NCBI RefSeq assembly: GCF_031082405.1
Contig: NZ_JAVHJU010000002.1
Location: forward strand, 62,001 to 126,000
Source of the DNA: Amycolatopsis sp. A133
Lineage (GTDB): Bacteria; Actinomycetota; Actinomycetes; Mycobacteriales; Pseudonocardiaceae
Length of the DNA stretch: 64,000 nt
Direction of reading: 5' to 3'
Shown: in pieces, positions 36,131 to 45,459 of the stretch
Numbering within the stretch: the first letter of the stretch is position 1
Layout: each line of letters starts with the position of its first letter
Notes under the pieces: generated by a model
Database searches by the model: none
Seen by the model: only the letters and a program-made list of their open reading frames with translations
Told to the model about the DNA's origin: nothing
Translations under genes and position numbers: made by a program

Positions 36131-37531
36131 TCACGGTGCCGGGATCGGCGGCCCGGCGCACGACGCCGACGTCGTCCGGCCCGTGTCGAAGAAAGTGACC
36201 ACGGCTCCGGCGCAGGGCAGCGACGAGAGCGAGCCGTGGGCGTCGTCCTCGATGGTCATGAGCGCGCCGCCGATCCGCTGCTGCATCGCGATCGCCCAGC
36301 CGATCGGGGTGACCGGCTCGTAGACGTGGCCGGCCAGCTGCAGCGGGCTTGTCCCTTTTTCGAACGACCACGGCCGGGCGGCCGGCGGCCAGCCGATGCA
36401 GAGCTGTTCGTAGAAGCCGTAGCCGCCCGCGACCGGGAGGCGCTTCATCCGGTCGAGGCGGTGCTGCCAGACGGTCTCGAAGTCGCGGGGGCTCGGCGAC
36501 TCGTTGCAGAGCAGGGCCGTCTGCTGGAAGTGGTTGAACGCGTGCGGCTCGCCGTCCCAGCCCAGGCCCCCCGTTGTCTTCTTATCGACGACGGGCACGC
36601 CGCCGTCGCGGATGGCCGCGAGCTGCTTCGCCAGGCCGGCCCACTCGCGGCGCGGGTTGGCGAGCATGCCGTTGACGGTCGCGCCGTACTCGTCGCGCAG
36701 GTCGATCAGGGCTTTCGCGACCGCGGGCTCCGTGGTCCCGAATCGGTAAACGGCGTCGTACCTGGCGATCCACGACGCGAAGTCGTGGAAGGTGTTCTCG
36801 CCCGCGGTCGCCTGGCCGTCGTCCATCGCGGTGACGTCCAGGTCCGGCGGCATGACCGAGTCGAGCAGCATCTTGTCGACGTGATCGTCGAAGAGCGTCC
36901 GGTACTGGGCGCCGAGCGCGGTCCCCCACGAGACGCCGTAGTAGCCGATCTTGTCCTCGCCGAGCGCCACGCGGATGCGGTCGAGGTCGCGGGCGATCGT
37001 CGGCGTGGTCAAGTTTCGGACGAACGCCGGGTGGGCGTCGATGCACCTGCGGTTCGCCTCGGCGGCGCGCTCCGCGGCCTCGCGGGCCTTCTTTTCGTCG
37101 GGGACGCCCGGGTCCGGCTCGGGGAACTCGACCGGGCACGGCAGGTCGGCGCTGTAGCCGACGCCGCGCGGGTCGAACCCGACGAGGTCGTGGTGGACGC
37201 CGATGCCGCCGGCGTGGCTGTCGGCGATGCTGCCGGGCATGGTGAGCCCGGACTGGCCGGGGCCACCCGGGTTCAGCAGCACCGCGCCGGTCCGCGTCCC
37301 GGTCGCCCGGATCCGGCTGACGGCGATGTCGATTTCCGGACCACCGGGATCGGCGTAGTCCACGGGGACCGGGACCTGCGCGCACTCGGTGCGGTGATCG
37401 CCGGGGTCCCAGCCCGGCGCGACGGTGGCGCAGAGCTGCCAGGAGAGCCCGTCCGCGGCGGCGACCGCGGGGACGGCGGGAAGCAGCGCCGCGGCGGTGA
37501 GCAGCGGGACGGCGAACCGGATGATCGACAT
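36131..37531 (-). CDS. Secreted alpha/beta hydrolase, S33 tripeptidyl aminopeptidase type
   Basis: The protein has 466 aa. A signal peptide is visible (IIRFAVPLLTAAALLPAVPAVAAA). The oxyanion and elbow motifs are GGPGQSGL and YYGVSWGTALGAQY (nucleophile Ser near residue 203). The C-terminal TAP-like domain contains GHVYEPVTPIGWAIAM, and the catalytic His is in DDAHGSLS. In the usual S33 pattern an Asp follows EPVTP; here the region reads EPVTPIGWA, so the acid may be elsewhere. It meets NADAR stop-to-stop with one base between. Confidence 0.88.
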   Translation of the reverse strand: MSIIRFAVPLLTAAALLPAVPAVAAADGLSWQLCATVAPGWDPGDHRTECAQVPVPVDYADPGGPEIDIAVSRIRATGTRTGAVLLNPGGPGQSGLTMPGSIADSHAGGIGVHHDLVGFDPRGVGYSADLPCPVEFPEPDPGVPDEKKAREAAERAAEANRRCIDAHPAFVRNLTTPTIARDLDRIRVALGEDKIGYYGVSWGTALGAQYRTLFDDHVDKMLLDSVMPPDLDVTAMDDGQATAGENTFHDFASWIARYDAVYRFGTTEPAVAKALIDLRDEYGATVNGMLANPRREWAGLAKQLAAIRDGGVPVVDKKTTGGLGWDGEPHAFNHFQQTALLCNESPSPRDFETVWQHRLDRMKRLPVAGGYGFYEQLCIGWPPAARPWSFEKGTSPLQLAGHVYEPVTPIGWAIAMQQRIGGALMTIEDDAHGSLSSLPCAGAVVTFFDTGRTTSASCAGPPIPAP

Positions 37532-37678
37532 GGCCCTCAGGCTGCCGGGACCGAGGGCGGTGGAGATCGGCCGATCAGCCGAGGGTCGGCGCCGAACGGC
37601 CGGGAACGACCGTGGCCGATTCTCGACCAGGGGAGAATCGCAGGTCAGGGGCGGCCGCGGTCGCCGACGGAAACGAGC

Positions 37679-38056
37679 TCAGCCACCCGGGCAGTCGTTG
37701 CCGCCGCCGCTGCGTTCGACGCAGTGGCGGGGTCCGGGTGGAGGCGGCGGGCGGTGCCGGAGGTCGTCCGCCCAGTTCAGCGCCGCCACGACCGCGGCCA
37801 GCGCGAGGCAGATCCCGAAGAACCACGTCCACCCGCGGCGTCGTGTGGTCGCCGAAACGACCACGCCCGCCATCGGCAGGCCGGCGCCGAGCCAGGCCGC
37901 CCAGGTCAGGAGGTCGTCGCCCTCGTGCGTGCTCGTGCCGAACACCGGCGCGTTCGCCAGCGCGCCCTGGAGCACCAGGAACGGGACGACGATCAGCCAC
38001 CCCACCGCCGCCAGCGCGAGCACGGCGGACACGGTGACCTCGCGGAACTCCCCCAT
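37679..38056 (-). CDS. Small membrane protein
   Basis: The protein has 125 aa from ATG 38056 (MGEFREVTVSAVLALAAVG). Three to four hydrophobic segments are seen (about 10-30, 49-66, 74-93), with a Pro-rich cytoplasmic or external tail containing two Cys. It shows no recognisable family. It stands between the acyltransferase gene upstream on the same strand (43-bp gap) and a 147-bp gap containing nothing identifiable. Confidence 0.55.
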   Translation of the reverse strand: MGEFREVTVSAVLALAAVGWLIVVPFLVLQGALANAPVFGTSTHEGDDLLTWAAWLGAGLPMAGVVVSATTRRRGWTWFFGICLALAAVVAALNWADDLRHRPPPPPGPRHCVERSGGGNDCPGG

Positions 38057-38099
38057 GCGACCACTATGGCCGGAAAACGACCACGCGGCCTGAGTAGTC

Positions 38100-38855
38100 C
38101 TACTGCTCGCCGAGGGTCTTCTGCAGGGCCTTGTTCGCCTTGCGGGCCATGTCCGCGACGGCCTCGCGACGCGCGGCGTCGGCGGCGTAGTCGTCTTCAC
38201 GGTTGCGGACGACCCGGGCCGGCGCGCCGACCGCGATCGAGTAGTCCGGAATGTCACCACGGACGACCGCGTGCGCGCCGAGCACGCTGCCGCGGCCGAT
38301 GCGGGTTCCCTTGAGGACGCTGACCTTGGTGCCGAGCCAGGTGTCCGGGCCGATCCGGACCGGGGACTTCACGATGCCCTGGTCCTTGATCGGGACGTGG
38401 ATGTCCGAAATGACGTGATCGAAGTCACAGATGTACACCCAGTCGGCAACCAGCGTGGCCGCGCCGAGCTCGATGTCGAGGTAGCAGTTGATCACGTTCT
38501 GGCGGCCGAACACGGACTTGTCGCCGATCCGCAGCGAGCCCTCGTGGCAGCGGATGGCGTTGCCGTCGCCGATGTGGACCCAGCGGCCGATCTCTAGCCG
38601 CCCGTAACCCGGGCGGCAGTGGATCTCGACGTCCTTCCCGAGGAAGAGCATCCCCCGCAGGATGATGTGCGGGTTGGCGAGCCGGAACTTGAGCAGCCGG
38701 TAGTACCGGACCAGGTACCAGGGCGTGTACGCGCGGTTGCGCAGCACCCAGCGCAGCGAGTCGGCGGTCAGGAACTTCGCCTGCCGCGGGTCCTGCCGGG
38801 CGCGGCGCCAGGCCCGCACCCGCGACAGCGCGGGCGCACCCCACATCGACGTCAT
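38100..38855 (-). CDS. Left-handed beta-helix acyltransferase (Rv3034c-like)
   Basis: The protein has 251 aa from ATG 38855. Hexapeptide repeats run from about residue 75 to 215 (LEIGRWVHIGDGNAIRCH, LRIGDKSVFGRQNVIN, VRIGPDTWLGTKVSVLKGTR, IGRGSVLGAHAVVRG) with VGAPARVV at the end, the hallmark of LbH acetyltransferases. A basic N-terminal helix may bind membrane. The mycobacterial equivalent Rv3034c sits in the methylglucose lipopolysaccharide gene cluster, so this may acylate that glucan. It is divergent from a nucleoside hydrolase. Confidence 0.85.
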   Translation of the reverse strand: MTSMWGAPALSRVRAWRRARQDPRQAKFLTADSLRWVLRNRAYTPWYLVRYYRLLKFRLANPHIILRGMLFLGKDVEIHCRPGYGRLEIGRWVHIGDGNAIRCHEGSLRIGDKSVFGRQNVINCYLDIELGAATLVADWVYICDFDHVISDIHVPIKDQGIVKSPVRIGPDTWLGTKVSVLKGTRIGRGSVLGAHAVVRGDIPDYSIAVGAPARVVRNREDDYAADAARREAVADMARKANKALQKTLGEQ

Positions 38856-38907
38856 GCCCGTGACCGTAACCTGTGTGCGGGACGGGTTCGCAGGCAAGGG
38901 GAGCTGG

Positions 38908-39870
38908 ATGGGCACGAAGCTGATCATCGACACCGACCCGGGCGTCGACGACGCGCTGGCGATCGCGCTGGCGGCGCTGTCCCCGGACGTCGACCTGCTC
39001 GGGGTGACGTCGGTTTTCGGCAACGTCCCCCTCGACCGCACGACGTCGAACGCACGGCGGCTGCTGGAGCTGTTCGGCCGCGCCGACGTGCCCGTGGCCG
39101 CGGGGGCGCCGCGGCCGCTCGTCTACTCCAAGCCGCGTGACGCGAAAGAGGTCCACGGCGGCGACGGCCTCTCGGGCCACTCCTACACGCTGCCCGAGGC
39201 CAGCCGTCCGCTGGAGGAACGGGACGCCGTCCAGCTGATGCTCGACCTGCTCGAGACCGCCGGCGAACCGGTGACCATCGCCCCGATCGGGCCGCTGACG
39301 AACATCGCCGCGCTGCTCGCGGCGCACCCGGGCGCGGCGGCGAAGATCGCGCGGCTGGTGATCATGGGCGGCGGGGTGACGTTCGGCAACAGCACGACCG
39401 CCGCCGAATTCAACATCTGGAGCGACCCCGAGTCGGCCCGCCGGGTGCTGGTCGAGGAGGACGTCCCGGTCGTGCTGGTGCCACTGGACCTCACGCACCG
39501 CTGCGCCGTCGACGGCGAGTGGCTGGCGAAGCTCGCGGCGTCGGGGCCCGTCGGCGCCACCCTCGAAGGGCTCACCTCGACCTACCGGCAGCACTACACG
39601 CGCGTGTTCGGCGAAGACCGGATGGTCATGCACGACGCCGTCGCGGTCGCCGAGGCGATCTCGCCGGGCATCCTGCGCACCGAGACCTACCGGGTCGACG
39701 TCGACTGCGGGCTCGGCCCGGCGCGCGGGCAGACGCTGGTCGACCGGCGGCGGCTCGGCGAGGACGATCCGCAGTTCTCCCCCGGCCGCCCGATCGAGGT
39801 GGCGATGGACACCGACCTCGATGGCCTGCGCGGCTTCGTCCTCGACCGGTTGACCGGAGCGGCCCGGTGA
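38908..39870 (+). CDS. Nucleoside hydrolase (IunH family)
   Basis: The protein has 320 aa. The calcium-binding N-terminal signature LIIDTDPGVDDALAI (residues 5-19) is intact; IAPIGPLTNIAALL, MGGG and AAEFNIWSDPESA (about 172-184) follow, and MHDAVAV gives the late Asp. It releases ribose from purine or pyrimidine nucleosides. It overlaps the next gene by GTGA. AGGGGAG is the ribosome site. Confidence 0.93.
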   Translation: MGTKLIIDTDPGVDDALAIALAALSPDVDLLGVTSVFGNVPLDRTTSNARRLLELFGRADVPVAAGAPRPLVYSKPRDAKEVHGGDGLSGHSYTLPEASRPLEERDAVQLMLDLLETAGEPVTIAPIGPLTNIAALLAAHPGAAAKIARLVIMGGGVTFGNSTTAAEFNIWSDPESARRVLVEEDVPVVLVPLDLTHRCAVDGEWLAKLAASGPVGATLEGLTSTYRQHYTRVFGEDRMVMHDAVAVAEAISPGILRTETYRVDVDCGLGPARGQTLVDRRRLGEDDPQFSPGRPIEVAMDTDLDGLRGFVLDRLTGAAR

Positions 39871-41033
39871 GCGAAGAGCCCGAGGTCGTCCCGGCCGGCA
39901 CCGACACGCCCGAACCGCGCCGCCGGAAGCCCGTGGTCGTGATCGCGGCGGTGGTCGTCGTCGCGGGCGCGCTGGTGGCCGGCATCCTGCTGGCGCCGAA
40001 GCAGCAGGAGACGACGAACGCCGCCGCGACGGCCACCCCGGCGTCGCCGGTGCCGTCGAAGCCGACGTCCAAGCCGCCGACGACCGCGCCACCGCAGACC
40101 CCGACGCCGCCGAAGGTGCCCGAGGCGAGCGAGTTCGACGCCTGGGCGTCCAAGACCAGCCAGTGGCTCGACGTCCCGCTGCGCGCGATGGTCGGCTACG
40201 CGAAGGCGACGACAAAAATCGGCAAGGACGTCCCCGGCTGCCACCTGTCCTGGGTGACGCTGGCCGCGGTCGGAAAAGTGACCACGGACCACGGCCGGGC
40301 GCAGGGCGGGCAGCTCGGCACCACCGGCGTGCTGGACAAGCCGCTCGGCACGATCGAGGTGCGCGACTTCTACAACAAGGTCGTCTCGACGGCGAACGCC
40401 GCCGGGCCGATGCAGCTGTCGCCGGCGATCTGGGCGAAGTACCAGGCGAGCGCGTCGGGCGCGAAACCCGATGTCCAAAACATCGACGACGCCGCTCTGA
40501 CCACCGGCCGCGCGTTGTGCGCCGACGGCCACGACCTCTCCCAGGGCCAGGTGTGGTGGAACTCGGTCGGCACGCTGCAGCCGGCGCCGCTGTTCCTGCA
40601 CCGGACGCTGGCCACGGTGAACGTCTACGGCACGGTCGGCCAGGGCTCGGCGGCGCCGAACCCGGCGGTGCTGAGCGCGGTGAACTTCGCGATCGACAAG
40701 ATCGGCCTGCCCTACATCTGGGGCGGCAACGGCACCGGCGGCCACGACCCGGGCTTCGACTGCTCGGGATTGACCACGGCGGCGTACGGGAGCGCCGGGA
40801 TCAAGCTGATGCGCACGGCCGACACGCAGTTCCGGAGCGTGCCGCACGTGACCGACCCGCAGCTGGGCGACCTGATCTTCTACGGCGAGCCGGCGACGAA
40901 GATCCACCACGTCGGGCTCTACATCGGCAACCAGCAGATGATCGACGCCCCGCAGACCGGCCAGGCGGTCCAGGTCCACTCCTACCGCCGCGACGGCGAC
41001 GACTACGCGGGAGCGGGCCGCCCGACGGCGTGA
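39867..41033 (+). CDS. Membrane-anchored lytic transglycosylase-like / NlpC-P60 peptidoglycan hydrolase
   Basis: The protein has 388 aa from the GTG at 39867. One N-terminal TM (about 19-40, KPVVVIAAVVVVAGALVAGI), then a Pro/Thr-rich linker, a middle domain (about 85-260) resembling actinobacterial SLT-type lytic transglycosylases (GCHLSWVTLAAVGKVTTDHG), and a C-terminal NlpC/P60 domain with catalytic Cys in FDCSGLTTAAYG, His in IHHVGLYIG. It likely cuts cell-wall glycan and peptide. It is translationally coupled to the nucleoside hydrolase, an odd pairing. Confidence 0.87.
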   Translation: MSEEPEVVPAGTDTPEPRRRKPVVVIAAVVVVAGALVAGILLAPKQQETTNAAATATPASPVPSKPTSKPPTTAPPQTPTPPKVPEASEFDAWASKTSQWLDVPLRAMVGYAKATTKIGKDVPGCHLSWVTLAAVGKVTTDHGRAQGGQLGTTGVLDKPLGTIEVRDFYNKVVSTANAAGPMQLSPAIWAKYQASASGAKPDVQNIDDAALTTGRALCADGHDLSQGQVWWNSVGTLQPAPLFLHRTLATVNVYGTVGQGSAAPNPAVLSAVNFAIDKIGLPYIWGGNGTGGHDPGFDCSGLTTAAYGSAGIKLMRTADTQFRSVPHVTDPQLGDLIFYGEPATKIHHVGLYIGNQQMIDAPQTGQAVQVHSYRRDGDDYAGAGRPTA

Positions 41034-41066
41034 GCCGGGGGCCGGGCGCCGGGCGCCGGAAAAGGG

Positions 41067-41096
41067 TTGGACGGCGTTGCGCCCGGGCGGTAGCTT
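41067..41096 (+). promoter_or_regulatory. Promoter of the leader ORF and Rox-like gene
   Basis: TTGGAC (41067-41072), 18 bases, then TAGCTT (41091-41096) form a plausible housekeeping promoter. Transcription would start near 41103, leaving about 30 bases before the leader ORF. I see no clear 19-bp inverted repeat of the rifampicin-associated element type in this stretch. Confidence 0.5.
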
Positions 41097-41132
41097 GCTG
41101 CGGACGTGACACTGCCCGAGGAGGTGAGACCC

Positions 41133-41186
41133 ATGAACGCTGTATCGACGTGGGTGCTCCCCCTTCCCGTCACGGCCGGCGATTGA
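41133..41186 (+). CDS. 17-aa leader peptide upstream of the Rox-like gene
   Basis: A strong GAGGAGGTGAG site is followed by ATG at 41133 and the frame MNAVSTWVLPLPVTAGD, ended by TGA. It lies 51 bp before the monooxygenase start, and a hairpin separates the two. The quality of this ribosome site exceeds that of the downstream gene (AAAGG). The arrangement fits translational or transcriptional attenuation by a translated leader. Whether it is translated is inference. Confidence 0.6.
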   Translation: MNAVSTWVLPLPVTAGD

Positions 41187-42680
<1,494 letters not shown>

Positions 42681-42721
42681 TTCCGCGGGCTGTTCCGGGC
42701 CTTCGCGGTGACGTCCGGGCG

Positions 42722-42749
42722 GTGGCGAGCACTTCTTCGTGTTCGCCAC
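42722..42749. terminator. Terminator between convergent monooxygenase and MFS genes
   Basis: GTGGCGAGCAC pairs with GTGTTCGCCAC (11 bp, one G-T wobble) across a TTCTTC loop in the 90-bp convergent gap. Confidence 0.65.
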
Positions 42750-42770
42750 CGCCGGCTCAGCCCCGGGCGA

Positions 42771-43925
42771 TCACCGTGCGGGCGCCGGTTCCCGGACCCG
42801 CAGCGACGGTGCGAGGAAGAGGATCCCGAAGGTGACCACGGCCGCCGACGACAGCGCCCAGTGCAGGCCGACGCGGGTCGCCAGCGCGCCGACCAGCACT
42901 GGTTCCACCAGGAACCCCAGGTAGCCGCAGGCCGCGACGGCGGCGACCGCCCGGCCTGGCGCGTCCGGCTGCTTCCGGCTCGCCACGCTCCACGCGATCG
43001 GCACGATCCCGGCCACGCCGAGCCCGACGACCGCGAAGCCGAGCACCCCGGCGACCGGCCACGGCGCGACGAGGACCACGGCGAAGCCCAGGACCGCGAC
43101 CACGGCCGCCACCCGGACGAACGGCACCGCACCCGTCCGCGCCACGACGCGGTCGGCGACCAGGCGGACCGCGATCATCGTCCCGGAGAAGGCGAAATAG
43201 CCGAGCGAGGCGAGCGCGGGCGTCGCGCCGGTGACGTCGGCGAGGTACACCGCGCTCCAGCTGTTGACCGCGCCTTCGGCGACGAACCCGCAGAAGGCGA
43301 TCACCCCCAGCGGCACCAGCGCCCGGCTCGGCCACGCGAACGCCGCGCCACCCTGGCCACGATCGGCACCGGCGAGGAACCGGGTGCGGGCGGCCCACAG
43401 CGCGAGGGCGAGCAGCACCGCGCCGGCGGCCGGGAAGTGCACGGTCACCGGGACGTGCGTGGCTTCCATCAGCGCGTCGACGCCGGAGCCCGCGAGGCCG
43501 CCGATGTTCCAAAACGCGTGGAAGCCGGCGAAGATCGGACGCCCGTAGCCTTCTTCGACGCGGGCCGCGTGCGCGTTCATCGCGACGTCGAGCAGGCTGT
43601 TGCCCACGCCGAGCACGAAGAGCGCGGCGAAGAACACCGGCGCCGACCAGGCGAACGCGACCAGCGGCAGCCCCGCGCACAGCACGACCGCGCCGAGCAC
43701 GACGGCCGCCCGGCTGCCGATCCGGGTGAGCAGCGCGCCCGCGCCCAGCAACGCCAATACCGAGCCGGCGGCGAGGCCGAACAGCCCGGTCGCCAGCGCG
43801 CCGGTGCTCAGCCCGAGCCGTTCCTGCACCGCCGGCACCCGGGCCAGCCAGGTCGCGAACGCGGCGCCGCACACCGCGAACACGACGGAAACCCCCAGGC
43901 GGGCCCGCTTCAGCTCCCCAGTCAC
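42771..43925 (-). CDS. MFS transporter (YbjJ-like)
   Basis: The protein has 384 aa with about 12 TM segments. It begins MTGELKRARLGVSVVFAVCG, and the FAGFHAFWNIGGLAGSGVDA segment and the N-terminal AAFATWLARVPAVQERLGLS motif are characteristic of the YbjJ/FucP-like set found next to many biosynthetic or resistance genes. It is convergent with the Rox-like gene. Substrate unknown. Confidence 0.87.
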   Translation of the reverse strand: MTGELKRARLGVSVVFAVCGAAFATWLARVPAVQERLGLSTGALATGLFGLAAGSVLALLGAGALLTRIGSRAAVVLGAVVLCAGLPLVAFAWSAPVFFAALFVLGVGNSLLDVAMNAHAARVEEGYGRPIFAGFHAFWNIGGLAGSGVDALMEATHVPVTVHFPAAGAVLLALALWAARTRFLAGADRGQGGAAFAWPSRALVPLGVIAFCGFVAEGAVNSWSAVYLADVTGATPALASLGYFAFSGTMIAVRLVADRVVARTGAVPFVRVAAVVAVLGFAVVLVAPWPVAGVLGFAVVGLGVAGIVPIAWSVASRKQPDAPGRAVAAVAACGYLGFLVEPVLVGALATRVGLHWALSSAAVVTFGILFLAPSLRVREPAPAR

Positions 43926-44042
43926 CCCGCCACCCTACGGATCATGACGCCGGGCGCGGCGGGCGTCCAGGTCCCCGGAGGTCGTCTTCGGGGCAGCCGA
44001 TCACGACCCCACGGCCGCGGCCGGAGGGCCTACGGTGGCCGG

Positions 44043-44813
44043 GTGAAGTCCTTGAGCCACGACCGGCTGGCCGCCGCCCTCGTCTCCGAAGCGGACCGGT
44101 TCGGGACGACGATCGCGGGCGCCGGCCCGGACGTCCGCGTCCCGACGTGTCCCGAGTGGACACTGCGTGAGCTGACCTGCCACGTCGGGCTCGCCTACCA
44201 CAAGTCCGCCGTGATCATCGCGAGCCGGCCCACGGGGTACGTGCCGTTCGAAGCGGTGACCGTCGACGACCCGCCGGCGTTCGAGGCCCTCGGCGGCTGG
44301 CTGCGCGACGGCGCGGAACGGCTCGTCGCCGCGGTGACCGAGGTCGGCCCCGAAACCCCGACGTCGACGTGGACCCCCGATCGGCGCGCGGGGTTCTGGA
44401 CGCGACGGCTGACCCACGAAACGGTCGTCCACCGCGCGGACGCCGCCTTCGCGACGGGCACGCCGTACGACGTCGACGCCGACCTCGCCGCGGACGGGAT
44501 CTCCGAAGGCCTGGACCTCGTGGCCGTCTTCTCGCGCTTGCAGCACCCGGCGCTGGACCGGACGCCGCTGCGGGGCGCCGGCGAAACGCTGCTGTTCCAC
44601 GCCACCGAACCCGGCCTCGGCTGGCTGGCCCGGCGGACGCCGTCGGGCGTCGAAGTGCGCGAGGAGACCGCCGAAGCCGACGTCGTCGTCGAGGGCCGCG
44701 CCGCCGACCTGCTCCTCGCGCTGACCGGCCGCATCGCCGCGGACGACCCCCGGCTCGCCGTCTCCGGCGATGCGGGCCTGTTCCACCACTGGCTGGAGCA
44801 CACGCGCTTCTAG
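44043..44813 (+). CDS. Maleylpyruvate isomerase-family (DinB-like) mycothiol-dependent protein
   Basis: The protein has 256 aa from the GTG at 44043. The MDMPI N-terminal four-helix domain is clear: VPTCPEWTLRELTCHVGLAY, with the metal-ligand His near residue 46, and RLTHETVVHRADA with two more His ligands (about 125-131). The C-terminal MDMPI_C domain ends ADLLLALTGRIAADDPRL. Family members use mycothiol or other thiols to isomerise or conjugate substrates. The actual substrate is unknown. Confidence 0.88.
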   Translation: MKSLSHDRLAAALVSEADRFGTTIAGAGPDVRVPTCPEWTLRELTCHVGLAYHKSAVIIASRPTGYVPFEAVTVDDPPAFEALGGWLRDGAERLVAAVTEVGPETPTSTWTPDRRAGFWTRRLTHETVVHRADAAFATGTPYDVDADLAADGISEGLDLVAVFSRLQHPALDRTPLRGAGETLLFHATEPGLGWLARRTPSGVEVREETAEADVVVEGRAADLLLALTGRIAADDPRLAVSGDAGLFHHWLEHTRF

Positions 44814-44847
44814 CCGTGGTGCACCCGCCGGCTTGACGGCCGTCGTA

Positions 44848-44863
44848 TAGTCGGTTCCGACTA
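44848..44863. promoter_or_regulatory. PadR operator (16-bp palindrome)
   Basis: TAGTCGG-TT-CCGACTA is a perfect 7+2+7 dyad, 14 bp before the PadR start codon and overlapping TATAGT (44846-44851), a good -10 hexamer. A further half-site-like GACTAG occurs at 44873-44878. It implies autorepression. Confidence 0.65.
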
Positions 44864-44877
44864 ATAGGGAGCGACTA

Positions 44878-45450
44878 GTGCCACGCAAGATCCGCAACAC
44901 CCTCGCGCTGGCCCTGCTGGGTCTGCTGCTGGAACGCCCGATGCACCCGTACGAAATGGCGTCCACGCTGCGAGAGCGCTACAAGGGCTCGACGTTCAAG
45001 ATCAACCCGGGTTCGCTCTACGACACCGTGGAGTCCCTGGCGAAGCACCGCTGGATCGAGCCGGTCGAGACGGTCCGGGAGGGCAACCGGCCGGAGCGGA
45101 CCGTCTACGCGCACACCGAACTCGGCCGTCAGGAGTTCGTCGCCTGGCTCGACGAGCTGGTTCGCGAGCCGGTCGCGGAGTACCCGAAGTTCGTCGCGGC
45201 GGTCAGCTACCTCGGCGCGCTCGGCCCGGACCGCGCCGCCGACGCGCTGGAGGAACGCGCGCGCCACCTCGCCGACCGCATCGACGGCGCGGACACGGCA
45301 CTGGCCGAAACCGTCGGCAAGGGCGCGCCGCGGCTGTTCATGATCGAGGTCGAGTTCGTCCGGCACGCCTGGCGGGCGGAGCTCGACTGGGCCCGCCGCA
45401 CGGCCGCCGAAATCCGGTCCGGCTCGCTGCCGTGGCCCGACCACTTCTGA
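44878..45450 (+). CDS. PadR family transcriptional regulator
   Basis: The protein has 190 aa from the GTG at 44878. The PadR winged helix is LALALLGLLLERPMHPYEMA, NPGSLYDTVESLAKHRWIEP, RTVYAHTELGRQEFVAWLDE; a C-terminal helical domain (VirR/AphA-like, about 95-185) follows. It is 9 bp upstream of the FAD monooxygenase gene, its probable target and partner in one operon. PadR proteins usually release DNA on binding a small, often aromatic, molecule. Confidence 0.92.
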   Translation: MPRKIRNTLALALLGLLLERPMHPYEMASTLRERYKGSTFKINPGSLYDTVESLAKHRWIEPVETVREGNRPERTVYAHTELGRQEFVAWLDELVREPVAEYPKFVAAVSYLGALGPDRAADALEERARHLADRIDGADTALAETVGKGAPRLFMIEVEFVRHAWRAELDWARRTAAEIRSGSLPWPDHF

Positions 45451-45459
45451 GGGGAACAC

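Noticed and set aside
44833..44851. TTGACG and TATAGT before PadR as a complete promoter.
   Set aside because: The spacer is only seven bases. TATAGT may still be a -10, but TTGACG cannot be its -35.
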